Both the position numbers and the translations under genes were made by a program. From Inediibacterium massiliense (GTDB lineage: Bacteria > Bacillota > Clostridia > Peptostreptococcales > Thermotaleaceae), in assembly GCF_001282725.1 (NCBI RefSeq), contig NZ_LN876587.1, forward strand, positions 201,493 to 265,492: a DNA stretch of 64,000 nucleotides, given 5' to 3'. The notes below the pieces were generated by a model that saw nothing but the letters and a program-made list of their open reading frames with translations, ran no database searches and had not been told where the DNA came from. The number at the start of each line of letters is the position of its first letter. Position 1 is the first letter of the stretch. This document shows positions 55,292 to 63,435 of the stretch, in pieces.

Positions 55292-55987
55292 TTAATTTTC
55301 TTTGTTGATCAATATAGTAGAGAAATAAGAAATTTGCTCTTGTGTAATATTTTCTAAATCTGTAAAGACCACTTCTTTGTCTAAAGAAGAATTGCTTACT
55401 AAAATTGCATGTTGAATTAAATTATATTTTTTTAGTTTTTCAATAATTTCTTTAAAGTTTTTATATACTTTCATCAGTACAATAGAATTATAGTGTTGGA
55501 GAGTAAAATCAATTTTTTCTTCATCAGCAGTACAAGGAAGTACGACTAATGCTTCTCTATCCATGACAAGTGGAAAGTTTTGACTAGATGCAATATTAGA
55601 AAAAGCACTAATTCCAGGAATCGTTTCTATTTCTATATTTTCTTTTAAAAGATTCAAAATATATACATAGGTACTATAAAGCATTGGATCACCTAAAGTA
55701 ATAAATCCTACATTTTTTCCATTTTTAACTTCTTTTTCGATTTCATCAGCAATTTCTTGCCAAGCTTTATTTTTTTCTTCATCATTGAAATTCATAGGAA
55801 AATGTCTTTGACGAATTTCCGTAGTAGGAAGAATATATTCTTTTACGATAGATAAAGCGAGACTATCTCCTCCTTCTTTTGGTTCTGGTGTAACTAAAAG
55901 ATCTAATTTTTCTATTGTTTTTACTGCTTTGATGGTAACTAATGTGCTGTCTCCAGGACCTGTACCAATTCCATAAAATTTTGCCAT
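55292..55987 (-). CDS. cbiL: Precorrin-2/cobalt-factor II C20-methyltransferase
   Basis: Tetrapyrrole methylase of 231 residues. It starts MAKFYGIGTGPGD (glycine-rich SAM loop), followed by LVTPEPKEGGDSLALSIV, VGFITLGDPMLYSTY (about 94-108, SAM site) and IETIPGISAFSNIASSQNFPLV. These match CbiL/CobI. It methylates C20 of the corrin precursor in B12 synthesis. It stands alone: no other corrin-ring gene is in the window, so the rest of the pathway must be elsewhere or missing. The ATG has only a weak ribosome site; see the leader entry. Confidence 0.9.
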   Translation of the reverse strand: MAKFYGIGTGPGDSTLVTIKAVKTIEKLDLLVTPEPKEGGDSLALSIVKEYILPTTEIRQRHFPMNFNDEEKNKAWQEIADEIEKEVKNGKNVGFITLGDPMLYSTYVYILNLLKENIEIETIPGISAFSNIASSQNFPLVMDREALVVLPCTADEEKIDFTLQHYNSIVLMKVYKNFKEIIEKLKKYNLIQHAILVSNSSLDKEVVFTDLENITQEQISYFSTILINKEN

Positions 55988-55994
55988 ATCGCTT

Positions 55995-56030
55995 GCAAAT
56001 ACTATTTAAGTATTTGCATTTCCCCCCTCC
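55995..56030 (-). promoter_or_regulatory. cbiL leader: micro-ORF and hairpin
   Basis: On the minus strand a near-perfect GGAGGGGGGA (56021-56030) serves an ATG at 56019 that opens the five-codon frame MQILK and stops at 56002. The palindrome GCAAATACT/AGTATTTGC (55995-56017) overlaps that frame. The real cbiL ATG is at 55987, out of frame with it. This suggests translational coupling or leader control. Confidence 0.5.
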
Positions 56031-56038
56031 TATTATTT

Positions 56039-56110
56039 ATAATACATAGGAAATTATATACTTAATAAGCTTATAGATCAGTCTATAATTTTCGTTATGT
56101 ATTTCAAAAA
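56039..56110. repeat. Interspersed palindromic repeat, copy 2
   Basis: Shares the first 20 bases and the last about 20 bases with 8266-8327, with a different, longer centre. Its ends pair as TACATAGGAAATTATA with TATAATTTTCGTTATGTA. It lies in the cbiL leader on the opposite strand. Confidence 0.6.
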
Positions 56111-56217
56111 AGTCGACTTATAAATCTTCTAAAGAAGACTTTTTATTCTTTAGTAAATTATATAAATGAATAAATTGTGGATAATTTTAGAAAGTTAGAT
56201 TTTCATCAAATTTTAAG

Positions 56218-56254
56218 CAACGGAAATTCTGAATAAAATAAAAGAATTTCGTTG
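56218..56254. terminator. Hairpin downstream of ABC-2 permease
   Basis: CAACGGAAATTCT (56218-56230) pairs with AGAATTTCGTTG (56243-56254) with one bulge. It may end the minus-strand exporter operon, but the T tract is weak. The following CAATTCCGAAGGAAT adds more symmetry. Confidence 0.45.
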
Positions 56255-56290
56255 GCGCCATGAGCAATTCCGAAGGAATATGCGAATTTT

Positions 56291-57022
56291 TTATATTTCT
56301 CTGTAACTTGTATAAACACCTAAGGCGTAAAACACTATAAAATATAAAGATAAAATCATGATAGAAAATAAACTACTCTCTCCTTTTAATGCTATATTTC
56401 TAAGACCTGATATAGCATGGGTAAGAGGAAGAAGATTAATAAAACCTCTAATGATATGAGGCATTTTTTGTAAAGAAAAGAAAGTACCACATAAAAAAGT
56501 CATAGGAGTAATAATAAAACTTGTAAATCTATTCATATCATAGTGAGTATTAATGATCATGGCTGCAAAATATCCAAAAGCTGCAAATAACATACTATTT
56601 AGAAAACATATAAATAAAAATGAAAAAGAGATATGAATATAAGCACCAAACATATAAGATACGATTAAAATAATCAATCCTGCATACATTCCTCTTAATG
56701 CTCCTGAAAGTACATATCCTAAAGTAAGCAAACACATATTTACAGGAGCAGTCATATAATATTCAAAGCTTTTTTCATGCAGTCTTGCTACAGATATTCT
56801 TAAAGATACGGCATTAAAGCTTGTATGCATAGTAGACATAGCAATCACACCAGGAATAATATAATGTAGATAGCTAAATCCTTCTATAGACACATTAGAG
56901 CCTAATCCCCACCCAAATGCAAGAAGATACAAAAGAGGGGTTATGACAGCAGCTGAAGTAATTTTAAAGGCTCTTTTTTTAAAAAAAACAAACTCTCTCC
57001 ATAGTATTGTCAAAATTTCCAT
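56291..57022 (-). CDS. ABC-2 type exporter permease
   Basis: Membrane protein of 243 residues with six hydrophobic segments, in the ABC-2/NodJ style: TSAAVITPLLYLLAFGWGLG (first), a central Ala-rich core with SYMFGAYIHISFSFLF, and ITPMTFLCGTFFSLQKMPHIIRGFINLLPLTHAISGLRNIALKG (family-typical). It follows the ATPase gene directly with no gap. It forms an exporter, often for drugs, polysaccharide or haem. The substrate is not clear. Its neighbours cbiL and the cobalamin operon may be chance. Confidence 0.88.
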   Translation of the reverse strand: MEILTILWREFVFFKKRAFKITSAAVITPLLYLLAFGWGLGSNVSIEGFSYLHYIIPGVIAMSTMHTSFNAVSLRISVARLHEKSFEYYMTAPVNMCLLTLGYVLSGALRGMYAGLIILIVSYMFGAYIHISFSFLFICFLNSMLFAAFGYFAAMIINTHYDMNRFTSFIITPMTFLCGTFFSLQKMPHIIRGFINLLPLTHAISGLRNIALKGESSLFSIMILSLYFIVFYALGVYTSYREI

Positions 57023-57871
57023 CTATATTACCTTCCTATTTGTAAAATTATAAAAGACATCTTCTAAATTTGTATTTCTTAATATGTATTCATCACAAAG
57101 AGAATGTGCATATAATTTTGCTTCGTCTAAAGAATCAAAATAATTATATTCTGTAATATTATGATCATTAAAATGTTCTACAGTAAAAGTGCCCAAGTTT
57201 CCTTTTAAATTTTCACTTGTATTACAATAAAATATTTTTCCTTGATCCATTAAAGCAATTTTATCACAAAGACATTCCGCTTCTTCAATATAATGAGTAG
57301 TCAGAAGAATCGTTTTTCCCATATCTTTCATACCCTTTAGCATGTCCCATATTTTTCTTCTTGTATTTAAATCAATTCCTACAGTAGGTTCGTCTAAAAA
57401 TAAGATTTCAGGATCATTGATTAAAGCTTTTGTAATCATTAGTTTTCTTTGCATACCTCCAGATAAATGTTTAGCTGCTTTATTTTGGATATTTTTAAGA
57501 TCAGAAAACTCTAAAAGATTTTCTATTTTCTCTTCTCTTACTTTTCCTTTTAATTTATAAAGCTTAGCAGCAAAGATAAGGTTCTCTTTGACAGAAAGTT
57601 CTTTATCTAAATTAATATGCTGAGGTACAATTCCAATGGTGTTTTTTAAAAAGGAATTAGATCTAGACATTTTTTGATTTTTAATGTATATGTTCCCACT
57701 ATTTGGCTTGAGTAAACCTACAAGCATTTTGATTAAAGTAGTTTTTCCTGCTCCATTAGGTCCTAAAAGTCCTAAAAAACTACCCTTTTCAATATCTAGA
57801 TTCAGATGATTCACAGCAATAAAATTTTCATATTTTTTGGTTACATCTTTTATTGAAATGATGTGGTCCAC
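57023..57871 (-). CDS. ABC exporter ATPase
   Basis: ATPase of 282 residues with Walker A GPNGAGKTT (about 37-45), signature LSGGMQRK (about 137-144), Walker B ILFLDEPTVGIDL and H-loop TTHYIEE. A C-terminal tail ends with EYILRNTNLEDVFYNFTNRKVI, typical of ATPases for ABC-2 exporters. It starts the two-gene minus-strand operon. Upstream it faces the promoter of the cobalamin riboswitch operon. Confidence 0.9.
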   Translation of the reverse strand: MDHIISIKDVTKKYENFIAVNHLNLDIEKGSFLGLLGPNGAGKTTLIKMLVGLLKPNSGNIYIKNQKMSRSNSFLKNTIGIVPQHINLDKELSVKENLIFAAKLYKLKGKVREEKIENLLEFSDLKNIQNKAAKHLSGGMQRKLMITKALINDPEILFLDEPTVGIDLNTRRKIWDMLKGMKDMGKTILLTTHYIEEAECLCDKIALMDQGKIFYCNTSENLKGNLGTFTVEHFNDHNITEYNYFDSLDEAKLYAHSLCDEYILRNTNLEDVFYNFTNRKVI

Positions 57872-57991
57872 AGACTTCGCCCCATTTCTTTGAATAAAAT
57901 TCTCCTATAACTCTAACAGAATCAAATTAATTAATCAATATAAGATTATAAATTTATGACATTTTATATCAATTAAAAAAGACAAATCGCA

Positions 57992-58020
57992 TTGACACAA
58001 CATAAATGATTCTGTATAAT
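57992..58020 (+). promoter_or_regulatory. Consensus promoter of cobalamin operon 2
   Basis: TTGACA (57992-57997) and TATAAT (58015-58020) are separated by 17 bases, a perfect sigma-A consensus, 25 bases before the aptamer. Confidence 0.9.
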
Positions 58021-58045
58021 TTAGATGATCAAAACTGAATAAATT

Positions 58046-58202
58046 AATATTAGGTTTCTAAAAAGAATGAAAAGAGAAAGTGGTAAAAGCCACTGCAGCC
58101 CCCGCTACTGTAAAGCAGATGAAACTTTGAGTGTCCACTGGAATCAATCCGGGAAGGAAAAGAAGTAAAATGAAGCTAAGCCAGGAGACCTGCCTAATAT
58201 TT
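58046..58202 (+). promoter_or_regulatory. Cobalamin riboswitch 2
   Basis: The aptamer contains AAAGTGGTAAAAGCCACTG, CCCCCGCTACTGTAA, GTCCACTGG, CCGGGAAGG and the B12 box AGCCAGGAGACCTGCC at 58179-58194. P1 pairs AATATTAGGT (58046-58055) with ACCTGCCTAATATT. A terminator at 58274 is the expression platform. Confidence 0.95.
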
Positions 58203-58273
58203 AATAATATCCATCTTTCGGAGGGAAAGTGGAATATGCTTGAAAATGGTTATTCCATTTTTATGTATATCCG

Positions 58274-58298
58274 AGAGCTTTTCCAAAAGCTCTTTTTT
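58274..58298 (+). terminator. Cobalamin riboswitch 2 terminator
   Basis: AGAGCTTTT (58274-58282) pairs with AAAAGCTCT (58285-58293), with T residues after. The start of the downstream gene is 34 bases away. Confidence 0.8.
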
Positions 58299-58331
58299 GT
58301 ATGCATAAAAAACTGAAAGATTGGAGGAAAA

Positions 58332-59390
58332 ATGGAAAATAAATTTATACATATATTACAAAAAAAACGTTATAAAGAAAAAGTTGTAGCCATTGTTTTT
58401 ATTATTTTATTATTTTGTACTTTTCTATTTTCGATTAATCTAGGAAAAGCATCTATAGATCCTATGGATGTAGTTAAAATTATTATTGGAAAAATCACAG
58501 GAAATATGCAACTGTATACAAACATTGAACAATCTTATGAAGTAATTGTGTGGAATATAAGAATTCCAAGAGCTTTAATTGCTATCATAGTAGGAAGTGG
58601 TTTGGCAGTTTCTGGAGTTGTTTTTCAATCTCTTTTGATGAATCCATTAGCTGATTCTTATACAATGGGGGTTTCCTCAGGAGCAGCCTTTGGAGCTACT
58701 ATGGCAATTTATCTAAATTTATTTGTAGACTCTTTTCATGTTTCTGTAACTGTATTTGCTTTTATAGGAGCATTTTTAACACTAGGAATTGTCATGAGCA
58801 TTGCGAAAGTAAAAGGTTATTTAAGTACTACCAACTTAATTATTGCAGGGATTATTGTAAGTTCTATTTTATCTGCAGGAATTAAGCTTTTGAAAAGCAT
58901 GGCAGGGGAAAATGTTTCAGCTATTGTCAATTGGCTTATGGGAAGCTTGGCTGCAAGAAACTGGGAACATGTGATCATTAGTGTTCCAATTATTATATTT
59001 TGTATGATGGTATGTATATATTTTTCAGAGGATTTAAATCTTTTGTGTTTAGGTGAAAAGGAAGCAAAAGCATTAGGAATTGATACTCAAAAAATTCAAA
59101 AAATATTTTTGATTTGTGGATCTTTGATTACTGCTGTGTGTGTATCTGTAAGTGGTGTGATTGGTTTCGTAGGACTTATTGTTCCTCATATGTTAAGATT
59201 TATAGTAGGATCAGATAATAGGATTTTGATTCCTTTGTCCGCACTTTTAGGTGGAGAATTGTTACTTTTAGCAGACACGGGTGCAAGAACTCTTATGAAT
59301 GTGGAAATTCCTGTTGGAGTATTGACTACTTTATTAGGAGGACCATTTTTTATCTACATATTTATGACGAGAAATAAATCCCTAAGATAG
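58332..59390 (+). CDS. FecCD/BtuC-type ABC permease (cobalamin operon 2)
   Basis: Permease of 352 residues with about nine hydrophobic segments. Motifs are RIPRALIAIIVGSGLAVSG (about 77-95), MNPLADSYTMGVSSGAAFGATMAI (about 104-127), VSGVIGFVGLIVPHMLRFIVGSDNR and a C-terminal EIPVGVLTTLLGGPFFIYI. GGAGG lies before the ATG. It should form the channel for the substrate carried by the SLH-type binding protein encoded at the end of the operon. It is regulated by riboswitch 2. Confidence 0.9.
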   Translation: MENKFIHILQKKRYKEKVVAIVFIILLFCTFLFSINLGKASIDPMDVVKIIIGKITGNMQLYTNIEQSYEVIVWNIRIPRALIAIIVGSGLAVSGVVFQSLLMNPLADSYTMGVSSGAAFGATMAIYLNLFVDSFHVSVTVFAFIGAFLTLGIVMSIAKVKGYLSTTNLIIAGIIVSSILSAGIKLLKSMAGENVSAIVNWLMGSLAARNWEHVIISVPIIIFCMMVCIYFSEDLNLLCLGEKEAKALGIDTQKIQKIFLICGSLITAVCVSVSGVIGFVGLIVPHMLRFIVGSDNRILIPLSALLGGELLLLADTGARTLMNVEIPVGVLTTLLGGPFFIYIFMTRNKSLR

Positions 59391-59401
59391 GGGGAATAGT
59401 T

Positions 59402-60163
59402 ATGTATCAGATAAATAATTTATCTTTTTCCTATGACAATAAACAAGTTTTAAAAGGTATTGATTTTCATATTGAAAAAGGAAAAATGACTACAATTGTT
59501 GGACCAAACGGTTCTGGAAAAACTACCCTTTTGAATGTAATGAATGGTTATTTCGACCAATATAAAGGAGAAATTTTTCTTTTAGAAAAAAACATTAAAG
59601 ATTATGATATAAAGGAATTAAGCCAAAAGATAGCTATCATTTCTCAAAATGTACAAATAAAATTTCCATTTACTTGTATGGAAATAGTTATGATGGGAAG
59701 AACCCCTTTTAAAGAAAGAATGAAAAATTTTAAAAAAGAAGATTTAGATATTGTGTATGAAAGTATGGAGAGTACACAAACATTACAGTTTGCACATATT
59801 CCCATCACCCATTTAAGTGGAGGAGAAAAACAAAGAGTGATGATGGCAAAAGCATTCGCTCAAACACCTAAAGTTTTATTTTTAGATGAAGCTTTTTCTA
59901 ATATGGATATTCAATATACAATAAAGTTTTTAAATCTTTTAAAGAAAATGATCAAAGAAAAGGGGTTAACAGTAATTTCTATTATGCATGATTTGAATTT
60001 AACAGATCTTTTTAGTGATCATATATTGGCACTTAAAAATGGACAAGTTGTAGAATATGGGTTGACTAAGGAGGTTTTTCAACCTGAATTAATCAAAGAA
60101 TTATTTGGAATATGTGTTAAAAAAACTGGGGAACAAGGACTTGTGGTCCTTCCAAATATGTAA
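59402..60163 (+). CDS. FecE/BtuD-type ABC ATPase (cobalamin operon 2)
   Basis: ATPase of 253 residues with Walker A GPNGSGKTT (about 36-44), signature LSGGEKQR (about 139-146), Walker B VLFLDEAFSNMD and H-loop MHDLN. The Walker B segment has AFSNMD where most BtuD-type proteins have PTNHLD. It energises the permease encoded 11 bases upstream. A 33-base gap separates it from the CbiK-like gene. Confidence 0.9.
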   Translation: MYQINNLSFSYDNKQVLKGIDFHIEKGKMTTIVGPNGSGKTTLLNVMNGYFDQYKGEIFLLEKNIKDYDIKELSQKIAIISQNVQIKFPFTCMEIVMMGRTPFKERMKNFKKEDLDIVYESMESTQTLQFAHIPITHLSGGEKQRVMMAKAFAQTPKVLFLDEAFSNMDIQYTIKFLNLLKKMIKEKGLTVISIMHDLNLTDLFSDHILALKNGQVVEYGLTKEVFQPELIKELFGICVKKTGEQGLVVLPNM

Positions 60164-60196
60164 AAAGTAATAAATTATATGTAAAGGAGTGGGAAT

Positions 60197-61927
60197 ATGA
60201 AAAAAATTAAAATTTTAAGTTTATTAATGGCAATACTTATGGTAGCAGGAGTTTTTGCTGGCTGTGGAAAAACTACTACAACAGAAACAACAAAAGAGGA
60301 GAGTAATAAAGTGAAAAAAGGTATTTTAGTTACAAGCTTTGGAACAAGCTATGAGGACACAAGAAAAGTAACTATTGATGCAGTAGAAGAAAAAATAAAA
60401 AAGGCTTTTCCTGATTATGAAGTAAGAAGAGCATTTACATCTAATATTATTATCAAAAAATTAAAAGAAAGAGATAAAATAGAAGTAGATACTTTAGCAC
60501 AAGGTCTTGAAAAAATGAAAAAAGATGGTTTTGAAGAAGTAATCGTACAACCATTACATGTCATTGCAGGAGAAGAATTTAATGATATTGTAGATGAAGT
60601 TTCTAAATTTAATGATGGAACTTTCAAAAAACTAGCACTTGGAAAACCTATTTTATATACTCCAGAGGATTATAAAATAGCAGTAGACGGTTTAAAAGAA
60701 CAACTTCCACAAAACAAAGAAGGACATGCAGTAGTACTTATGGGACATGGAAGTCCAAATCATGCAGGAAATGCAAGTTACTCTAATCTTCAAATGGTTA
60801 TTGATGAACAAAAATTACCTGTTTATGTAGGAACAGTAGAAGGATATCCAACACTAGAAAATGTAATTAAAAAATTGAAAAGAGATAAGATTAAAGAAGT
60901 AACATTAATGCCATATATGTTAGTAGCAGGAGATCATGCACAAAATGATATGGCAGGAGATGAAGATGATTCTTGGAAAACAATTCTTAAAAAAGAAGGA
61001 TTTAGTGTAGATACATATCTTCATGGATTAGGAGAAAATCCAAGATATCAAGATATTTATGTAAATCATACAAAAGAAGCTATAGAAGGAAATGGATTTG
61101 AGATTCCAAAACCTGTAGTTTATGAAGAAAAAGGAAATATGCAAGAAGGTAAAAAAGGAATGCTTGTAGTAAGTTTTGGAACAAGTTATGCAGATACAAG
61201 AAAAGTAACGATTGATGCAACAGAAGAAAAAATAAAAAAGGCATATCCTGATTATGAAGTAAGAAGAGCATTTACATCTGAGATTATCATTAAAAAATTA
61301 AAAGAAAGAGATAAAATTGAAATTGATAATCCAAAAGAGGCTTTAAAGAAAATGAAAGAAGACGGTTTTGAAGAAATAATCGTACAACCATTACATGTGA
61401 TTGCAGGAGCTGAATACACAGATCTATTAAGAGATGTAGCACCATATGAAAAAGCTTTCAAAAAAATAACAGTAGGAACACCTATTTTAAATACTTCAGA
61501 AGATTACAAAGTAGCGGTAGAAGCATTAAAAGTCCAACTTCCAAAATTATCACAAGGTCAAGCAGTAGTACTTATGGGACATGGAAGTCCAAATCATTCA
61601 GGAAATGCAAGTTATTCTAATCTTCAATTAGCAATTGATGAAGCAAAATTATCTGTTTATGTAGGAACAGTAGAAGGATATCCAACGCTTGAAGGTGTTA
61701 TTGAAAAATTGAAAAAAGATAATATCAAAGAAGTAACATTAATGCCATACATGTTAGTAGCAGGAGACCATGCACAAAATGATATGGCAGGAGATGAAGA
61801 TGATTCTTGGAAAACAATTCTTAAAAAAGAAGGATTTACAGTAAATATTTATCTTCATGGATTAGGGGAAAATCCAAAATATCAAGAAATTTATGTAAAT
61901 CATGCAAAAGAAGCAATAGAAAAATAA
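60197..61927 (+). CDS. cbiK: Tandem CbiK (sirohydrochlorin cobaltochelatase-like) lipoprotein
   Basis: Predicted lipoprotein of 576 residues: signal sequence, lipobox VFAGC with C23, then a Thr/Glu/Lys-rich linker. Two CbiK-type domains follow, about 40-300 and 320-576. Each has GxLVxSFGTSYxDTRKVTIDA, YEVRRAFTS, IVQPLHVIAG, VVLMGHGSPNHxGNASYSNLQ and LVAGDHAQNDMAGDEDDSW, so the catalytic-type His residues are kept in both. The two halves are also very alike at the DNA level. CbiK inserts cobalt into sirohydrochlorin; CbiK family proteins outside the cytoplasm (Desulfovibrio periplasmic CbiK) bind haem. Here the domain must act outside the membrane. Confidence 0.88.
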   Translation: MKKIKILSLLMAILMVAGVFAGCGKTTTTETTKEESNKVKKGILVTSFGTSYEDTRKVTIDAVEEKIKKAFPDYEVRRAFTSNIIIKKLKERDKIEVDTLAQGLEKMKKDGFEEVIVQPLHVIAGEEFNDIVDEVSKFNDGTFKKLALGKPILYTPEDYKIAVDGLKEQLPQNKEGHAVVLMGHGSPNHAGNASYSNLQMVIDEQKLPVYVGTVEGYPTLENVIKKLKRDKIKEVTLMPYMLVAGDHAQNDMAGDEDDSWKTILKKEGFSVDTYLHGLGENPRYQDIYVNHTKEAIEGNGFEIPKPVVYEEKGNMQEGKKGMLVVSFGTSYADTRKVTIDATEEKIKKAYPDYEVRRAFTSEIIIKKLKERDKIEIDNPKEALKKMKEDGFEEIIVQPLHVIAGAEYTDLLRDVAPYEKAFKKITVGTPILNTSEDYKVAVEALKVQLPKLSQGQAVVLMGHGSPNHSGNASYSNLQLAIDEAKLSVYVGTVEGYPTLEGVIEKLKKDNIKEVTLMPYMLVAGDHAQNDMAGDEDDSWKTILKKEGFTVNIYLHGLGENPKYQEIYVNHAKEAIEK

Positions 61928-61945
61928 ATTTGTGAATAATGAAAG

Positions 61946-61984
61946 ACAACAAGTAAATAGACTGTATTTGCTTGTTGTTTTCTC
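61946..61984 (+). terminator. Intercistronic hairpin between cbiK-like and binding-protein genes
   Basis: ACAACAAG (61946-61953) pairs with CTTGTTGT (61971-61978), with inner TAAATA/TATTT pairing, followed by TTTCTCTT. It is probably a partial terminator. Confidence 0.55.
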
Positions 61985-62009
61985 TTATAAAAGTAAAAGG
62001 AGGAAAAAT

Positions 62010-63428
62010 ATGAAAAAAGTTTTAATGGTCTTATTATCTGTTTTATTAATTTTTCAGATAGGATGTAGTAAAGAAAAAGAAGTAGTCAATTCATCTAGTG
62101 CTAAGATAGAATTTGAGGATGATTTGGGAAATACGATTCAAATGAATGAACCTGCAAAGAAAATAATTTCTTTGTATTCAGCTCATACAGAAAATTTATT
62201 TGCTTTGGGGTTAGATGAAGAAATCATAGGAGTAGGAAAAAGTGATGCGTATCCACAAAAGGTGAGAACAAAAAAGATTTATGATTATAAGTCTGATCCA
62301 GAAAAAGTAATTGCAGCAGGTCCAGATGCAGTACTCATTCGTCCTTTTATCCAAAAAAGTTATCCAGAGTTTATAGAGGCATTACAACAAGCAAATATTC
62401 AAGTAGTATGTTTATATCCAGAAACTTTTGATAAATTTCCTGAGTATATAGAAAAATTAGGAAGATTAACAGGAAAAGAAGAAAAAGCTAAAGAGCTTTT
62501 AAATCAATTTACAAAAGACTTAAAAGAAATAGAAGAAAAGACGAAAGATATAAAAGATAAACCCAATGTATTCTTTGAAGCAACAGAAACGGAATATAGA
62601 ACCGTTACAAAGGATTCTATGGCAGCAAAAGCTATATCTTTAGCAGGAGGAAATAATATTGCAAAAGATGCCAAAGCTATGAGAGAAGGCACAAGTATTG
62701 CTTCTTATGGAGAAGAAAAAATATTAGAAAAAGCAAAGGATATAGATGTATATATTTCTCAAAGAGGAGCTATGAATGCTGGAGGAAATGAACATTCTAT
62801 TTCTATTCGAAAAGGGTTTGATGCCATTAAAGCAGTAAAAGAAAAAAGAGTATATGAAATGAATGAAAAGTTAGTTTCTAGTCCTACTTTTAGATTTTCA
62901 AAAGGAGTCAAAGAGCTTGCAAGAATATTTTATCCAGATATGATGGATAATATGGATGCATTTGATCAAGATGTGCCACTAGATCGAGATACATTAGCTA
63001 GTATGGTGATGATGAGTACACATAAAGGTATTTTTGCTCCTACATCTAAGTATTATGAAAAAAATCATAAAGGACATGTTTATGGTACTTTTAAAGATGT
63101 TTCTATAGATCATCCTAATTTTGACTATATAGAAACAGCAGTATTATCAGGATATATAGAATCAGAAAGTGAAAAATTTGATCCAGATCAGAAGGTTACA
63201 AAAGAAGAATTTGCAAAATCACTTTTTATGATGATGGACTTAAAAGAAAAAGAAAAACATGTAGTGATCAAAGATATAGGAGAAGTAGAAAATGGAAGAA
63301 TGATTCAAATGATTATTGACTATAATCTTATGGATTTAGAAGATGGATCTTTTCATAAAGATCAAATTATGACACAAAAAGAAGCTTTAGAGAGTATGAA
63401 AAAAATTAAAGAGCTTATGGCTCTTTAA
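62010..63428 (+). CDS. ABC substrate-binding lipoprotein with SLH-like C-terminus
   Basis: Protein of 472 residues from ATG 62010 (AAAAGGAGG upstream; the open frame extends earlier but runs through the hairpin). The lipobox is QIGC with C19. Residues about 45-308 are a class III binding protein (IISLYSAHTENLFALGLDEEIIGVG, AAGPDAVLIRPF, KGVKELARIFYPD). Residues about 310-472 carry S-layer-homology-like repeats: FKDVSIDHPNFDYIETAVLSGYI...FDPDQKVTKEEFAKSL and a second, weaker copy. It should bind corrinoid or another metallo-tetrapyrrole and may touch the cell wall. Confidence 0.85.
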   Translation: MKKVLMVLLSVLLIFQIGCSKEKEVVNSSSAKIEFEDDLGNTIQMNEPAKKIISLYSAHTENLFALGLDEEIIGVGKSDAYPQKVRTKKIYDYKSDPEKVIAAGPDAVLIRPFIQKSYPEFIEALQQANIQVVCLYPETFDKFPEYIEKLGRLTGKEEKAKELLNQFTKDLKEIEEKTKDIKDKPNVFFEATETEYRTVTKDSMAAKAISLAGGNNIAKDAKAMREGTSIASYGEEKILEKAKDIDVYISQRGAMNAGGNEHSISIRKGFDAIKAVKEKRVYEMNEKLVSSPTFRFSKGVKELARIFYPDMMDNMDAFDQDVPLDRDTLASMVMMSTHKGIFAPTSKYYEKNHKGHVYGTFKDVSIDHPNFDYIETAVLSGYIESESEKFDPDQKVTKEEFAKSLFMMMDLKEKEKHVVIKDIGEVENGRMIQMIIDYNLMDLEDGSFHKDQIMTQKEALESMKKIKELMAL

Positions 63429-63435
63429 TTTTTTT
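63404..63435 (+). terminator. Terminator embedded in the 3' end of the binding-protein gene
   Basis: AATTAAAGAGC (63404-63414) pairs with GCTCTTTAATT (63420-63430), followed by T7. The hairpin includes the last codons and stop. The convergent glycosyltransferase gene overlaps by 4 bases. Confidence 0.85.
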
